NCBI RefSeq assembly: GCF_002887735.1
Contig: NZ_PKQP01000001.1
Coordinates: forward strand, 744,001-808,000
Reading direction: 5' to 3'
DNA: 64,000 nt
Origin: Stenotrophomonas bentonitica
Lineage (GTDB): Bacteria; Pseudomonadota; Gammaproteobacteria; Xanthomonadales; Xanthomonadaceae
Shown here: in pieces, positions 46,129 to 54,126 of the stretch
Layout: each line of letters starts with the position of its first letter
Numbering within the stretch: the stretch's first letter is position 1
Position numbers and translations under genes: made by a program
Notes under the pieces: model-generated
What the model was told of the DNA's origin: nothing
The model's input: the letters and a program-made list of their open reading frames with translations, nothing else
Database searches by the model: none

Positions 46129-46638
46129 TCAGGAGAGTGCGGGCGGGCCGCGCGCGGCGTGGGCCGGCCAGCGCAGGCTGCGAGGCGTGGGGACCGCGCG
46201 CAGCACGCGCGGTGCGATCACCGGCATCGCCGGCAACAGCAGGATCAGCACCGCCAGCCACGGCATCAGCCGCGAGGCCATCATGCAGTACTCGCAGGCG
46301 TCGCCGTGCCCGGCATGCTCGCTCATCGGTGGCGACGATGCGGGGGTGTCGTGGGCGCTTGGCAGGGCGTGCGTCGGCATGGGCTGCATCGCCATGTCGT
46401 GCTGCTGCATGTCGTGGTGGTGCACGTCGCGCTGCGCGATGTCGTGCTGCATGCCGTGCCCCGCGTGCGCATCCGGCGGCGCAGGCAGCGCGTGGGTCAT
46501 GCCGGTCGGCATCAGCATCACCGGCGCCTCAGCGTGCGCCTGCTGCCAGCGGCTGAGCAGCGGCGCCAGCGCCATCAGCAGCGTCGCCACGAAGGCAAGC
46601 TGCAGAAAAACGGCATACGGGCGACGGCGGACGTTCAC
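46129..46638 (-). CDS. His/Met-rich DUF2946-like membrane protein
   Basis: A 169-residue protein: N-terminal hydrophobic helix (VFLQLAFVATLLMALAPLL), a region of about 65 residues dense in His and Met (GHGMQHDIAQRDVHHHDM and more), a conserved GDACEYCMM with a CxxC pair (Cys115/Cys118), and a second hydrophobic segment. The layout is that of DUF2946 proteins, usually found beside copper receptors. The metal-binding role is inferred. GTG 46638 is the preferred start; ATG 46692 would extend it without support. Confidence 0.78.
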   Translation of the reverse strand: MNVRRRPYAVFLQLAFVATLLMALAPLLSRWQQAHAEAPVMLMPTGMTHALPAPPDAHAGHGMQHDIAQRDVHHHDMQQHDMAMQPMPTHALPSAHDTPASSPPMSEHAGHGDACEYCMMASRLMPWLAVLILLLPAMPVIAPRVLRAVPTPRSLRWPAHAARGPPALS

Positions 46639-46744
46639 CCCGTCATGGTAGCGCCCGACCGTGCGCCGGGCAGCCCGAAACCCTGCGACCAACCGTCGCA
46701 GTGGCCTTCTCGAAGCACCCCACCGAACCCCTCAACCTCTGGAG

Positions 46745-46770
46745 AAAAGCCCCCTTCTGTTGAAGGGGGC
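46745..46770 (-). terminator. Intrinsic terminator after cysB
   Basis: Stem GCCCCCTTC (46749-46757)/GAAGGGGGC (46762-46770) with a 4-base loop, followed by TTTTC on the minus strand. Confidence 0.85.
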
Positions 46771-46805
46771 GCGCCAACGGCGCGGGGTAGAGGGGGAATG
46801 CGCGG

Positions 46806-46841
46806 GCAGACCATCACCGTCGTCAGACGGTGATGGTCTGC
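46806..46841. repeat. 15-bp perfect inverted repeat overlapping the cysB stop
   Basis: GCAGACCATCACCGT (46806-46820) and ACGGTGATGGTCTGC (46827-46841) are exact reverse complements around CGTCAG. The right arm covers the last codons of cysB, and its stop codon lies in the loop. Confidence 0.85.
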
Positions 46842-47806
46842 GTCAGCGATTCCCAGGTGGGCGGCAGCGGCCAGTTGGCCTCCTGGTTGCCGTCGATCAC
46901 CCGGCGCAGGTCGCGGGTGTCAATCTGCGGGGCCAGCACGTGCACCAGTTCCAGCGCGTAGTCGCGCAGTACGCGGTCGCGCGGCAGCACTGCCCAGGCG
47001 ATGCACTCGTCGATCGGGGCCGGGGCCGGCCAGGCGCGCAGGTCTTCATCGCTGGCGTTGACCGCCATTTCCGCGAGCAGGCCCACGCCCAGCCCGGTAC
47101 GCACATAGGTCTTGATCAGGTCCGCATCGAGCGCAGTCAGCGCGATATCCGGGGTCAGCCCGGCGCTGGCGAAGGCGCGCTGGAGCGAGGAGCTCCCGCG
47201 GGTGGAGGATTCGTAGCTGATCAGTGGATGGCTGGCGAGCGCCTGCAGATCCGGCGCGGCACCTGGGCGGTCCAGCGCGTGCCCACGTGGCACCAGCACC
47301 AGCCGGCGCCAGCGGTACAGCGGAATGGCCAGACCGGCAGTGGGCTCACCACCGGCGGTGCTGATGATGGCGATGTCCGCATCGCCCTGGCTGAGCAGGT
47401 CCAGCGCATCGCTTTCGGCGGCCTGCTGCAGGTGCACGCTGACCTGCGGGTAGGCCTGCTTGATCCGCGCCACCGCCGGCGGCAGCACGAAGCGCGCCTG
47501 GGTATGGGTGGTGGTGAGCACCAGCTGGCCCTGGCTCTCGCGGCGCTGGTTGGCCGCATAGGTCCGGATATTGTTCGCTTCGCCGAGGACGGCGCGGGCG
47601 CGGCCGATCACTTCCACCCCGGCCGGGGTCACCGCTTCCAGGCTGCGGCCCTTGCGTACGAACAGCAGAAAGCCCAGTTCATCCTCCAGCTGCTTGAGCT
47701 GCTTGGACAGGCCGGGCTGGGTGGCGTGCACGCGGGACGCCGCCAGCGTGATGTTCAGCTCGGCGTCGGCGATGGCGACCAGATAGCGAAGTTGGGTCAG
47801 CGTCAT
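46823..47806 (-). CDS. cysB: LysR-type regulator CysB
   Basis: CysB activates sulfate assimilation and cysteine synthesis genes with N-acetylserine as inducer. The 327-residue protein starts MTLTQLRYLVAIADAELN, has the winged helix-turn-helix AASRVHATQPGLSKQLKQLE, and an effector domain with the CysB-type TTTHTQARFVLPPAV stretch. The length is typical. It is divergent from cysK, a likely target. Its stop codon lies in a long palindrome and a terminator follows. Confidence 0.95.
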   Translation of the reverse strand: MTLTQLRYLVAIADAELNITLAASRVHATQPGLSKQLKQLEDELGFLLFVRKGRSLEAVTPAGVEVIGRARAVLGEANNIRTYAANQRRESQGQLVLTTTHTQARFVLPPAVARIKQAYPQVSVHLQQAAESDALDLLSQGDADIAIISTAGGEPTAGLAIPLYRWRRLVLVPRGHALDRPGAAPDLQALASHPLISYESSTRGSSSLQRAFASAGLTPDIALTALDADLIKTYVRTGLGVGLLAEMAVNASDEDLRAWPAPAPIDECIAWAVLPRDRVLRDYALELVHVLAPQIDTRDLRRVIDGNQEANWPLPPTWESLTQTITV

Positions 47807-48044
47807 GGGCGGGCGATACGGCGCATGGAGAGGGGGCCATCCGACTGTAGGGCAAATGCCGTCACCAGCTTATAACCAAACGTTGTTTAAGAAGGTAATC
47901 AGGTCATTTCGCGCGGTCATATGCCGGCGGTACGGTCTGACCGACCCCGGCCCGGCCGCAAGCGGGCGCCCTGCGCCACCACCGGCCCGAGCCTCCCCTG
48001 CCGCTCGGCCTCCCGGGCGGCAACGACTTTTCCGGAGCATCCCC
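47807..48044. promoter_or_regulatory. Divergent cysB/cysK control region
   Basis: 238 bases between the start codons. An AT-rich patch at 47869-47893 (TTATAACCAAACGTTGTTTA) stands out from the GC-rich surroundings, contains an imperfect dyad around AAAC-GTT-GTTT, and is a plausible CysB site for both promoters. CysB sites are degenerate, so this is an inference. Confidence 0.45.
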
Positions 48045-49004
48045 ATGGCCCTGTACGACTCCATACTGGACACCATCGGCAACACCCCGGTGGTGCGCCT
48101 GCACCGTCTCGCCCCCGAGCACGTCACCCTGTATGCCAAGGTCGAGTCGTTCAACCCCGGCGGCTCGGTCAAGGACCGGCTGGCGCTGGCGATCATTCTC
48201 GACGCCGAGGCCAAGGGCCTGCTCAAGCCGGGCGACACCATCGTGGAGGCGACCTCGGGCAACACCGGCGTGGCCCTGGCCATGGTGGCCGCCGCGCGTG
48301 GCTACAAGTTCGTGGCCACCATGGTGGAGACCTTCTCCATCGAGCGCCGCAAGCTGATGCGCGCCTATGGCGCCAAGGTGATCCTGACCCCGGCCGCCGA
48401 GCGCGGCTCGGGCATGGTGCGCCGGGCGAAGGAACTGGCCGAGGAACATGGCTGGTTCCTGGCCAGCCAGTTCGCCAACCCGGCCAACCCGGCCTATCAC
48501 CGCAACACGACCGCCCCGGAAATCCTGCGCGATTTCGCCGGCAAGCGGCTGGACTACTTCGTGACCGGCTGGGGCACCGGTGGCACCCTGACCGGGGTCG
48601 GCGAGGTGCTCAAGGTCGCCCGCCCGGAAACCCGCATCGTCGCCACAGAGCCCGAAGGCGCCGCCCTGCTCAAGGGCGATGAGTGGAAGCCGCACAAGAT
48701 CCAGGGCTGGACCCCGGACTTCGTGCCGGAGGTGCTCAACCGTGGCGTCTACGACGAACTGCTGACCATCAACGATGCACGGGCGATCGAGACCTCGCGC
48801 CGGCTGGCGGCCGAGGAAGGCATTTTCGTGGGCATTTCGGCCGGCGCCACCGTTGCCAGCGCGCTGGACATCGCGGCCAAGGCCGCGCCGGGGTCGGTGA
48901 TCCTGGCGATGCTGCCCGACACCGGCGAGCGCTACTTCTCCACCCCGCTGTTTGCCGATATCAATGAAGGCTCCGACGACGACTGGCTGGCCGGTCTGCC
49001 CTGA
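48045..49004 (+). CDS. cysK: Cysteine synthase (O-acetylserine sulfhydrylase)
   Basis: The enzyme makes L-cysteine from O-acetyl-L-serine and sulfide with pyridoxal phosphate. The 319-residue fold type II protein has the PLP lysine Lys43 in NPGGSVKDR, the substrate loop ATSGNTGVAL, and the phosphate loop GTGGTLTGVGE. The motifs fit CysK better than CysM, though the two are close. GGAG lies 8 bases before ATG 48045; longer frames from 47805 are spurious. Divergent from cysB and closed by a terminator. Confidence 0.94.
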   Translation: MALYDSILDTIGNTPVVRLHRLAPEHVTLYAKVESFNPGGSVKDRLALAIILDAEAKGLLKPGDTIVEATSGNTGVALAMVAAARGYKFVATMVETFSIERRKLMRAYGAKVILTPAAERGSGMVRRAKELAEEHGWFLASQFANPANPAYHRNTTAPEILRDFAGKRLDYFVTGWGTGGTLTGVGEVLKVARPETRIVATEPEGAALLKGDEWKPHKIQGWTPDFVPEVLNRGVYDELLTINDARAIETSRRLAAEEGIFVGISAGATVASALDIAAKAAPGSVILAMLPDTGERYFSTPLFADINEGSDDDWLAGLP

Positions 49005-49029
49005 TCCCGCCGTTGGTCCGGAAGAACGC

Positions 49030-49057
49030 AACGCCCGCCCTGACCGGCGGGCGTTTT
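49030..49057 (+). terminator. Intrinsic terminator after cysK
   Basis: Stem AACGCCCGCC/GGCGGGCGTT with loop CTGACC and following TT. Confidence 0.9.
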
Positions 49058-49242
49058 GCATGCGGCGCTTCATCTGCGGTGAAGCGATCCGGCGGCATCG
49101 TGTGAAGGTCAGCCAGCGCTCGGGCGGGTCGCACTGCCTGAGACGATGATGACGCAGCCTAGATGTCCTGCCGGGTACCGTGCAGGTCAGGCACGTCATT
49201 CCGTTGTATGGACCCGGTAACAGTGAGTAAGGAGCGGTACGC

Positions 49243-49842
49243 ATGAAGATCGAAGTGTGGCAGGGCGACATCACGACCCTGGCGGTGGATGCGATCGTCA
49301 ATGCGGCCAACGAATCCCTGCTGGGCGGCGGCGGCGTGGACGGCGCGATCCATCGCGCGGCCGGCCCGCAGTTGCTCGACGCCTGCCGTGCCCTGCCGGA
49401 GATCCGCCCGGGCATGCGCTGCCCGACCGGCGAGGTCCGCCAGACACCGGCCTTCAATCTGCCGGCAAAGCATGTGTTCCACACCGTCGGCCCGGTCTGG
49501 CAGGACGGCCTGCGCGATGAGCCGGCACTGCTGGCCAACTGTTATTGGAAGTCGCTGCAGCTGGCCGAGAAGCTGGACGTGGAATCGATCGCGTTCCCGG
49601 CCATCAGCTGCGGGGTGTTCGGCTATCCGCTGCACCAGGCTGCGCACATCGCCGCCACCGAGACCCTGACCTGGCAGCGCTCGCACCGCCAGCCGCGCCG
49701 GATCATCCTGGTGGCCTACAACGCGGCGACGTTCAAGGCGTACCAGTCGGCGCTGGCCGCACTGGGGCAGCCGGTGGAACCCTCGACCTCGGCGATCTTC
49801 GCGCCGCTGGCGTTGGGGCTGCCGCCGGCGGCGGCGCACTGA
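49243..49842 (+). CDS. Macrodomain protein (O-acetyl-ADP-ribose deacetylase, YmdB-like)
   Basis: A 199-residue macrodomain that binds ADP-ribose. It shows the MacroD/YmdB signatures VDAIVNAANESLLGGGGVDG with catalytic Asn/Asp region and AFPAISCGVFGYP. It probably deacetylates O-acetyl-ADP-ribose or removes ADP-ribose from acidic residues. GGAG lies 9 bases before ATG 49243. The last 110 bases overlap, tail to tail, the end of the M1 peptidase gene; the C-terminal Pro/Ala-rich tail (after about residue 180) is outside the domain. Confidence 0.92.
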   Translation: MKIEVWQGDITTLAVDAIVNAANESLLGGGGVDGAIHRAAGPQLLDACRALPEIRPGMRCPTGEVRQTPAFNLPAKHVFHTVGPVWQDGLRDEPALLANCYWKSLQLAEKLDVESIAFPAISCGVFGYPLHQAAHIAATETLTWQRSHRQPRRIILVAYNAATFKAYQSALAALGQPVEPSTSAIFAPLALGLPPAAAH

Positions 49843-51163
49843 CACCTTCGCCCACGCCATAGACCCACTGGGCGAAGAACGGCTGCAATGAGCGGCCGGC
49901 CGCTGCTTCCATCGCCCGCTGGAAATCGACGGTCACCACCGAGCGTCCATCGTTGGCCTGCGTGTAGTCACGGATGCCGCGCCAGAACGCGGCCTCGCCC
50001 ATTTCCACGCGCAGCAGGTGCAGGACGTAGGCGCCCTTCTGGTACACGACCGCGCGGTCATCGCCGCTCGGCGCGCTCCAGTCGGCATACACCAGCGCGT
50101 GATCCGCCCCCTTGGCACGCAGCGCCTCCAGCCGCGTGCGCCAGATCGTCACCTGCGCCTGGTAGGCCGCCTCTCCCTGCGCGTGCTGGAGGTAGGCGGC
50201 GGTCATGAAGTTGGCCATGCCCTCGTTGAGCCAGAAATGCTCCCAGCCGGCGCAGGTCACCCGGTTGCCCCACCACTGATGCGCGGCTTCGTGCGCCATC
50301 AAGGCGGTCTGGGTGGGATCCTCCAGCAGTTGCTGGCCATAGCGCTCGGACATCAGCGACAACCCGGCCATCTCCTGTCCGATCGTGCGGGCCACCAGCG
50401 CCTGCTGGTAGTCACCGCGATACGGCAGGCCGGCGCGGTCGGCGAAGAAGTCGAGCATCTCGCCCGTAGCGGTGAACACGCGCTGCAGCTGCTCGGGCGA
50501 CCGCTGCATGGACAGGAACCGCAAGCCGGTCGCGCCATGGCGCTGCGTCGCTTCCTGATAGCGGCCGGCCGTGAAGCCATAGACATACCCCGGCATCGGC
50601 GTCTTGAGCTGCCAGCGATGTTCGATGCGCCCATCGGGAAGGGAGCGCAGCGGCAGCGTGCGGCCGGTGCCGGCAGCCAGCAGGCCCGCCGGCAGGGTCA
50701 CGGACAGGTCCAGCGTTGCGCGCTCGTCGGGGGCATCCACCGAGGGCATCCACTGGCTGGTCGAGAAAATCGTGTAGACCTCATCGCGCTCGGGCGCGAA
50801 TTCCAGGCCATACGGCGGTTCGCCGTGATAGCGGATCGTCACGCTGGCGGTGGCTCCCCGCGCGAGTGGTTCGGCCAGCGTGATCTGCACCTTCGCCGCG
50901 TGCTGCTCGAAGGCCAGCGCGCGATCCCCCTGCATCACGGCCGTCACTTTGAGCGAACCGCTGTCCAGGGTCACTGCGCGCAGTTCCTGCTCGGCTCTGA
51001 ACCGCAGCGTCTGCTGCCCGGTGACGCGCTTGTTGGCGATGTCGGGCACCAGCGCGACGTCGTAATGCAGTACATCAAAGCCGCGCGGCGCCACTGCGTA
51101 CGCTGGTGCGCTCCCCAGCAGCCATGGCACTACGCACAGCGAGACACAGAGACGTACGACCAT
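49733..51163 (-). CDS. Secreted M1-family metallopeptidase
   Basis: A 476-residue zinc aminopeptidase-like protein: signal peptide (MVVRLCVSLCVVPWLLGSAPAYA), N-terminal beta domain, then the thermolysin-like domain with HEAAHQWWGN (His291, Glu292, His295) and the third ligand Glu314 in HFWLNEGMA. The GAMEN exopeptidase motif is not conserved; QEMAGLS occupies its place. It ends early in the C-terminal helical region, and the last 35 residues are Pro/Ala-rich, antisense to the macrodomain gene. Starts at ATG 51163 or, in frame, ATG 51193 are both possible, and both lie in a 12-bp inverted repeat. Confidence 0.85.
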   Translation of the reverse strand: MVVRLCVSLCVVPWLLGSAPAYAVAPRGFDVLHYDVALVPDIANKRVTGQQTLRFRAEQELRAVTLDSGSLKVTAVMQGDRALAFEQHAAKVQITLAEPLARGATASVTIRYHGEPPYGLEFAPERDEVYTIFSTSQWMPSVDAPDERATLDLSVTLPAGLLAAGTGRTLPLRSLPDGRIEHRWQLKTPMPGYVYGFTAGRYQEATQRHGATGLRFLSMQRSPEQLQRVFTATGEMLDFFADRAGLPYRGDYQQALVARTIGQEMAGLSLMSERYGQQLLEDPTQTALMAHEAAHQWWGNRVTCAGWEHFWLNEGMANFMTAAYLQHAQGEAAYQAQVTIWRTRLEALRAKGADHALVYADWSAPSGDDRAVVYQKGAYVLHLLRVEMGEAAFWRGIRDYTQANDGRSVVTVDFQRAMEAAAGRSLQPFFAQWVYGVGEGVSAPPPAAAPTPAARRSPRSRVPPAAPVRPAPTGTP

Positions 51164-51193
51164 GGGATCCATCCACGCGAAGATGGATCCCAT
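51162..51193. repeat. 12-bp perfect inverted repeat at the M1 peptidase start
   Basis: ATGGGATCCATC (51162-51173) and GATGGATCCCAT (51182-51193) are exact reverse complements with an 8-base spacer. It covers the candidate start codons of the peptidase gene. Read as DNA it could be an operator; read as RNA it could be a hairpin hiding the start. Confidence 0.85.
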
Positions 51194-51240
51194 CGTGCCA
51201 GAGCACGCGTGCATGTGCGCACCACTGTCCCGCCCAAACA

Positions 51241-51267
51241 AAAACGCCGGCACAAGGCCGGCGTTTT
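51241..51267 (-). terminator. Intrinsic terminator after fba
   Basis: Perfect 11-bp stem AAAACGCCGGC/GCCGGCGTTTT with loop ACAAG; on the minus strand it is followed by TGTTTG. It separates fba from the M1 peptidase gene. Confidence 0.92.
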
Positions 51268-51290
51268 CGTTGACGGTGGTCAGGCGTGCA

Positions 51291-52295
51291 TCAGCCGTTC
51301 CACTTGCCCAGGGCGGCCTGGCCGTTTTCCTTGGCGCGATCGTAGATCGTCTGCTGCGCCTTGGCGACGTTGGCCTTGGTGTCCTTGGCCCACAGCTTCA
51401 GCGCGGCCTGCTGCATCGCGCGGCCGTAGGAGAAGCTCAGTGGCCACGGCAGGTTGCCCATCTGGTTCATGGCGTTCAGATGCGCGGTGGACTGCTCATC
51501 GCTCTGGCCACCAGACAGGAACACCACGCCCGGCAGGATCGCCGGCACGGTGCTCTTGAGGCACATCACGGTCGACTCGGCCACTTCCTCGACGTCGGCC
51601 TGCTCTTCGCAGCCCTTGCCGGAGATGACCATCGAGGCCTTCAGGATGGTGCCTTCCAGCAGCACGTTCTGCTGGTACAGCGCGTCGAACAGCGAACGCA
51701 GGGTGGCTTCGGTGACTTCGTAGCAGGTCTCGATGTCGTGGTCGCCGTCCATGATCACTTCCGGCTCGACCATCGGCACCAGGCCACATTCCTGGCACAG
51801 CGCGGCGTAACGGGCCAGCGCGTGGGCGTTGGACTCGATGCAGGTGCCCGACGGGATGCTTTCGCCGATGTTGATGACCGCACGCCACTTGGCGAAGCGC
51901 GCACCCAGCTTGTAGTACTCCTGCAGGCGCTCACGCAGGCCGTCCAGGCCTTCGGTGACCAGCTCGCCCGGGCAGCCGGCCAGGGCATGGGCGCCCTTGT
52001 CGACCTTGATGCCCGGAATGATGCCCTGGGCCGCCATGTACTTGGCGAACGGGACGCCGTCCTTGGTGGACTGACGGATGGTCTCGTCGTACAGGATCGC
52101 GCCGGAGATGTGCTCGTTCAGCTTGGGCGTGGTGAGCAGCAGTTCGCGGTAGGCGCGACGGTTCTCCTCGGTGTTCTCCAGGCCGACGCTGGCGAAGCGC
52201 TTGCCGATGGTGCCGGTGGATTCGTCGATCGCGATGATGCCCTTGCCCGGGGCGACCATGGCCTGTGCGGTTTCAGCCAGCTGTTCGATGCTCAT
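51291..52295 (-). CDS. fba: Class I fructose-bisphosphate aldolase
   Basis: The aldolase cleaves fructose 1,6-bisphosphate to dihydroxyacetone phosphate and glyceraldehyde 3-phosphate. The 334-residue protein is of the metal-independent, eukaryote-like class I type (PF00274): GKGIIAIDESTGTIGKRF near the N-terminus and the Schiff-base lysine in LEGTILKASMV, with VFLSGGQSDEQS. AGGAAG lies just before ATG 52295. It is downstream of pyk on the same strand in the glycolytic cluster, with its own terminator. Confidence 0.95.
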   Translation of the reverse strand: MSIEQLAETAQAMVAPGKGIIAIDESTGTIGKRFASVGLENTEENRRAYRELLLTTPKLNEHISGAILYDETIRQSTKDGVPFAKYMAAQGIIPGIKVDKGAHALAGCPGELVTEGLDGLRERLQEYYKLGARFAKWRAVINIGESIPSGTCIESNAHALARYAALCQECGLVPMVEPEVIMDGDHDIETCYEVTEATLRSLFDALYQQNVLLEGTILKASMVISGKGCEEQADVEEVAESTVMCLKSTVPAILPGVVFLSGGQSDEQSTAHLNAMNQMGNLPWPLSFSYGRAMQQAALKLWAKDTKANVAKAQQTIYDRAKENGQAALGKWNG

Positions 52296-52396
52296 GTACT
52301 TCCTGTGGCGGGTGCGGGAAAACGCCAATTATAGACCCCGCCTCCCGTGAACTGACCGTCCACGGAATCTGGAAACGATTCCATCTGAAACGACGA

Positions 52397-52424
52397 ACCC
52401 GCGCGGCCGTAAAGCCACGCGGGT
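52397..52424 (-). terminator. Intrinsic terminator after pyk
   Basis: Stem ACCCGCGCGGC/GCCACGCGGGT with one mismatch and a 6-base loop, followed on the minus strand by TCGTCGTTTC. Confidence 0.75.
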
Positions 52425-52446
52425 CCGGGGGTTGCGCGGGGGGCGG

Positions 52447-53913
52447 TTAAAGCTCGCCCAGCCCGCTGGCACGGCCGTCTTCGCCCACTTCCAGCAGGCG
52501 CAGCGTGTTGGTGGCGCCATGGGTTTCCATGTGTTCGCCACTGGTGAAGACCACGCGGTCGCCGCCCTGCAGCTGGTTCGCTTCGAACAGCAGGCGGATG
52601 CTGCCACGTGCGGCTTCGCGCGGGGTCAGGCCGCGGCTGTCGAAGTTGATCGGGAACACATCGCGCATCAGCGCCATCTGGCGGCGCGCGCCGTCATGGC
52701 GGGTCACCGCGAACACCGGGGCCGAGGCACGGAAGCGCGACAGGTAACGCGCGGTGCCACCGGATTCGGTCATCGCCACGATCGCGCGCACGCCCACGTG
52801 CTGGGACAGGAACATGGTGGCCATGGCGATCGCCTGGTCGGCGCGTTCCAGGTTGCGCGGCGAGGCGCCGAAGTCCGTCTCGGTCTGGAACTGGCGTTCG
52901 GCACCCAGGCAGATGCGGGCCATCGCTTCGACCGCCTTGACCGGGTACATGCCGGCGGCGGTTTCGGCCGACAGCATCACCGCATCGGTACCGTCGATGA
53001 CCGAGTTGGCCACGTCCAGCACTTCGGCGCGGGTCGGGATCGGGCTTTCCACCATCGACTGCAGCATCTGGGTGGCGGTGATCACCACCTTGTTCTGCGC
53101 CAGCGAGGCCTTGATGATCTTCTTCTGCAGGCCCGGGAGTTCGGCATCGCCGATTTCCACGCCCAGATCACCACGCGCCACCATCACCACGTCACTGGCG
53201 TCGACGATCTCTTCCAGGTTGTCGATCGCTTCGGTGCGCTCGATCTTGGAGACCAGCGCGGCGTAGCAGCCGTGCGACTCGGCGATCTCGCGCGCATCGT
53301 TCATGTCCTGCGCATTGCGGCAGAACGAGACGGCGATGAAGTCCACGCCGATCTTGGCCACGATGCCGATCAGTTCTTTGTCACGCTCGGTCAGCGCGCC
53401 CAGCGACAGGCCACCGCCCTGCTTGTTCAGGCCCTTGCGGTCGGACAGCACGCCATCGTTGAGCACGGTGTTGATGATGCGCTCGCCCTGCACTTCGGTG
53501 ACCTGCAGCTGCATCAGGCCATCGTCGAGCAGCAGGATGTCACCGGCGGTCACGTCCTGCGGCAGGCCCAGGTAGCTCACGCCGACCTGGGTGGTGTCGC
53601 CGGCCGGCGCATTCGGCGAGGCGACCAGGTCGAAGCGGTCACCGGCCTTGAGCTTGATCTTGCCTTCGGCGAAACGCTCGATGCGGATCTTCGGGCCCGG
53701 CAGGTCGGCCAGGATGCCCACTTCCACGCCCACGCGGGCGGCCGCGGCACGCACATCGGCGGCGCGCTTGGCCTGGCCGGACGGGTCACCGTGGCTGAAG
53801 TTGAGGCGAACCACGTTCACGCCGGCGCGGAAGAGATCCTCCAGCACGCCCGGCGGGTCGGTGGCCGGTCCGAGGGTGGCGAGGATCTTGGTGCGACGCT
53901 GACGCTCAATCAT
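52447..53913 (-). CDS. pyk: Pyruvate kinase
   Basis: Pyruvate kinase transfers phosphate from phosphoenolpyruvate to ADP. The 488-residue protein starts MIERQRRTKILATLGPATD and shows VVRLNFSHG, ILADLPGPKIRIERF, the metal/substrate stretch VMVARGDLGVEIG and the TATQMLQSM helix. GGGAG lies upstream of ATG 53913. It is in the minus-strand glycolytic cluster between the HAD phosphatase and fba. Confidence 0.97.
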   Translation of the reverse strand: MIERQRRTKILATLGPATDPPGVLEDLFRAGVNVVRLNFSHGDPSGQAKRAADVRAAAARVGVEVGILADLPGPKIRIERFAEGKIKLKAGDRFDLVASPNAPAGDTTQVGVSYLGLPQDVTAGDILLLDDGLMQLQVTEVQGERIINTVLNDGVLSDRKGLNKQGGGLSLGALTERDKELIGIVAKIGVDFIAVSFCRNAQDMNDAREIAESHGCYAALVSKIERTEAIDNLEEIVDASDVVMVARGDLGVEIGDAELPGLQKKIIKASLAQNKVVITATQMLQSMVESPIPTRAEVLDVANSVIDGTDAVMLSAETAAGMYPVKAVEAMARICLGAERQFQTETDFGASPRNLERADQAIAMATMFLSQHVGVRAIVAMTESGGTARYLSRFRASAPVFAVTRHDGARRQMALMRDVFPINFDSRGLTPREAARGSIRLLFEANQLQGGDRVVFTSGEHMETHGATNTLRLLEVGEDGRASGLGEL

Positions 53914-54126
53914 GGTTAATGGGCTCCCGTTAAAGGAGCGAAATTAGCACACCCTTCACGTCCCATGAATACGTTTACAGCATTGGCGCAGTTGGGTTTC
54001 GCTGTTGTCCTGCAGACAGCGCGAGACGACCGGGCGGACAGCGCATTGGCTGCCCGCCGGCCAGCGCCAGCCCCGGCGGGGCTTTGCGCAGGACATGCGG
54101 CGGCGTACGGGACGCCGCCGGGTGCC
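53914..54126. other. pyk upstream region
   Basis: 213 bases between the HAD phosphatase stop and the pyk start. It holds a GC hairpin (54098-54106/54112-54120, CGGCGGCGT stem) just after the HAD gene, without a T-run, and the pyk promoter; TGCTAAT near 53944 could be an extended -10. No gene seen. Confidence 0.4.
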
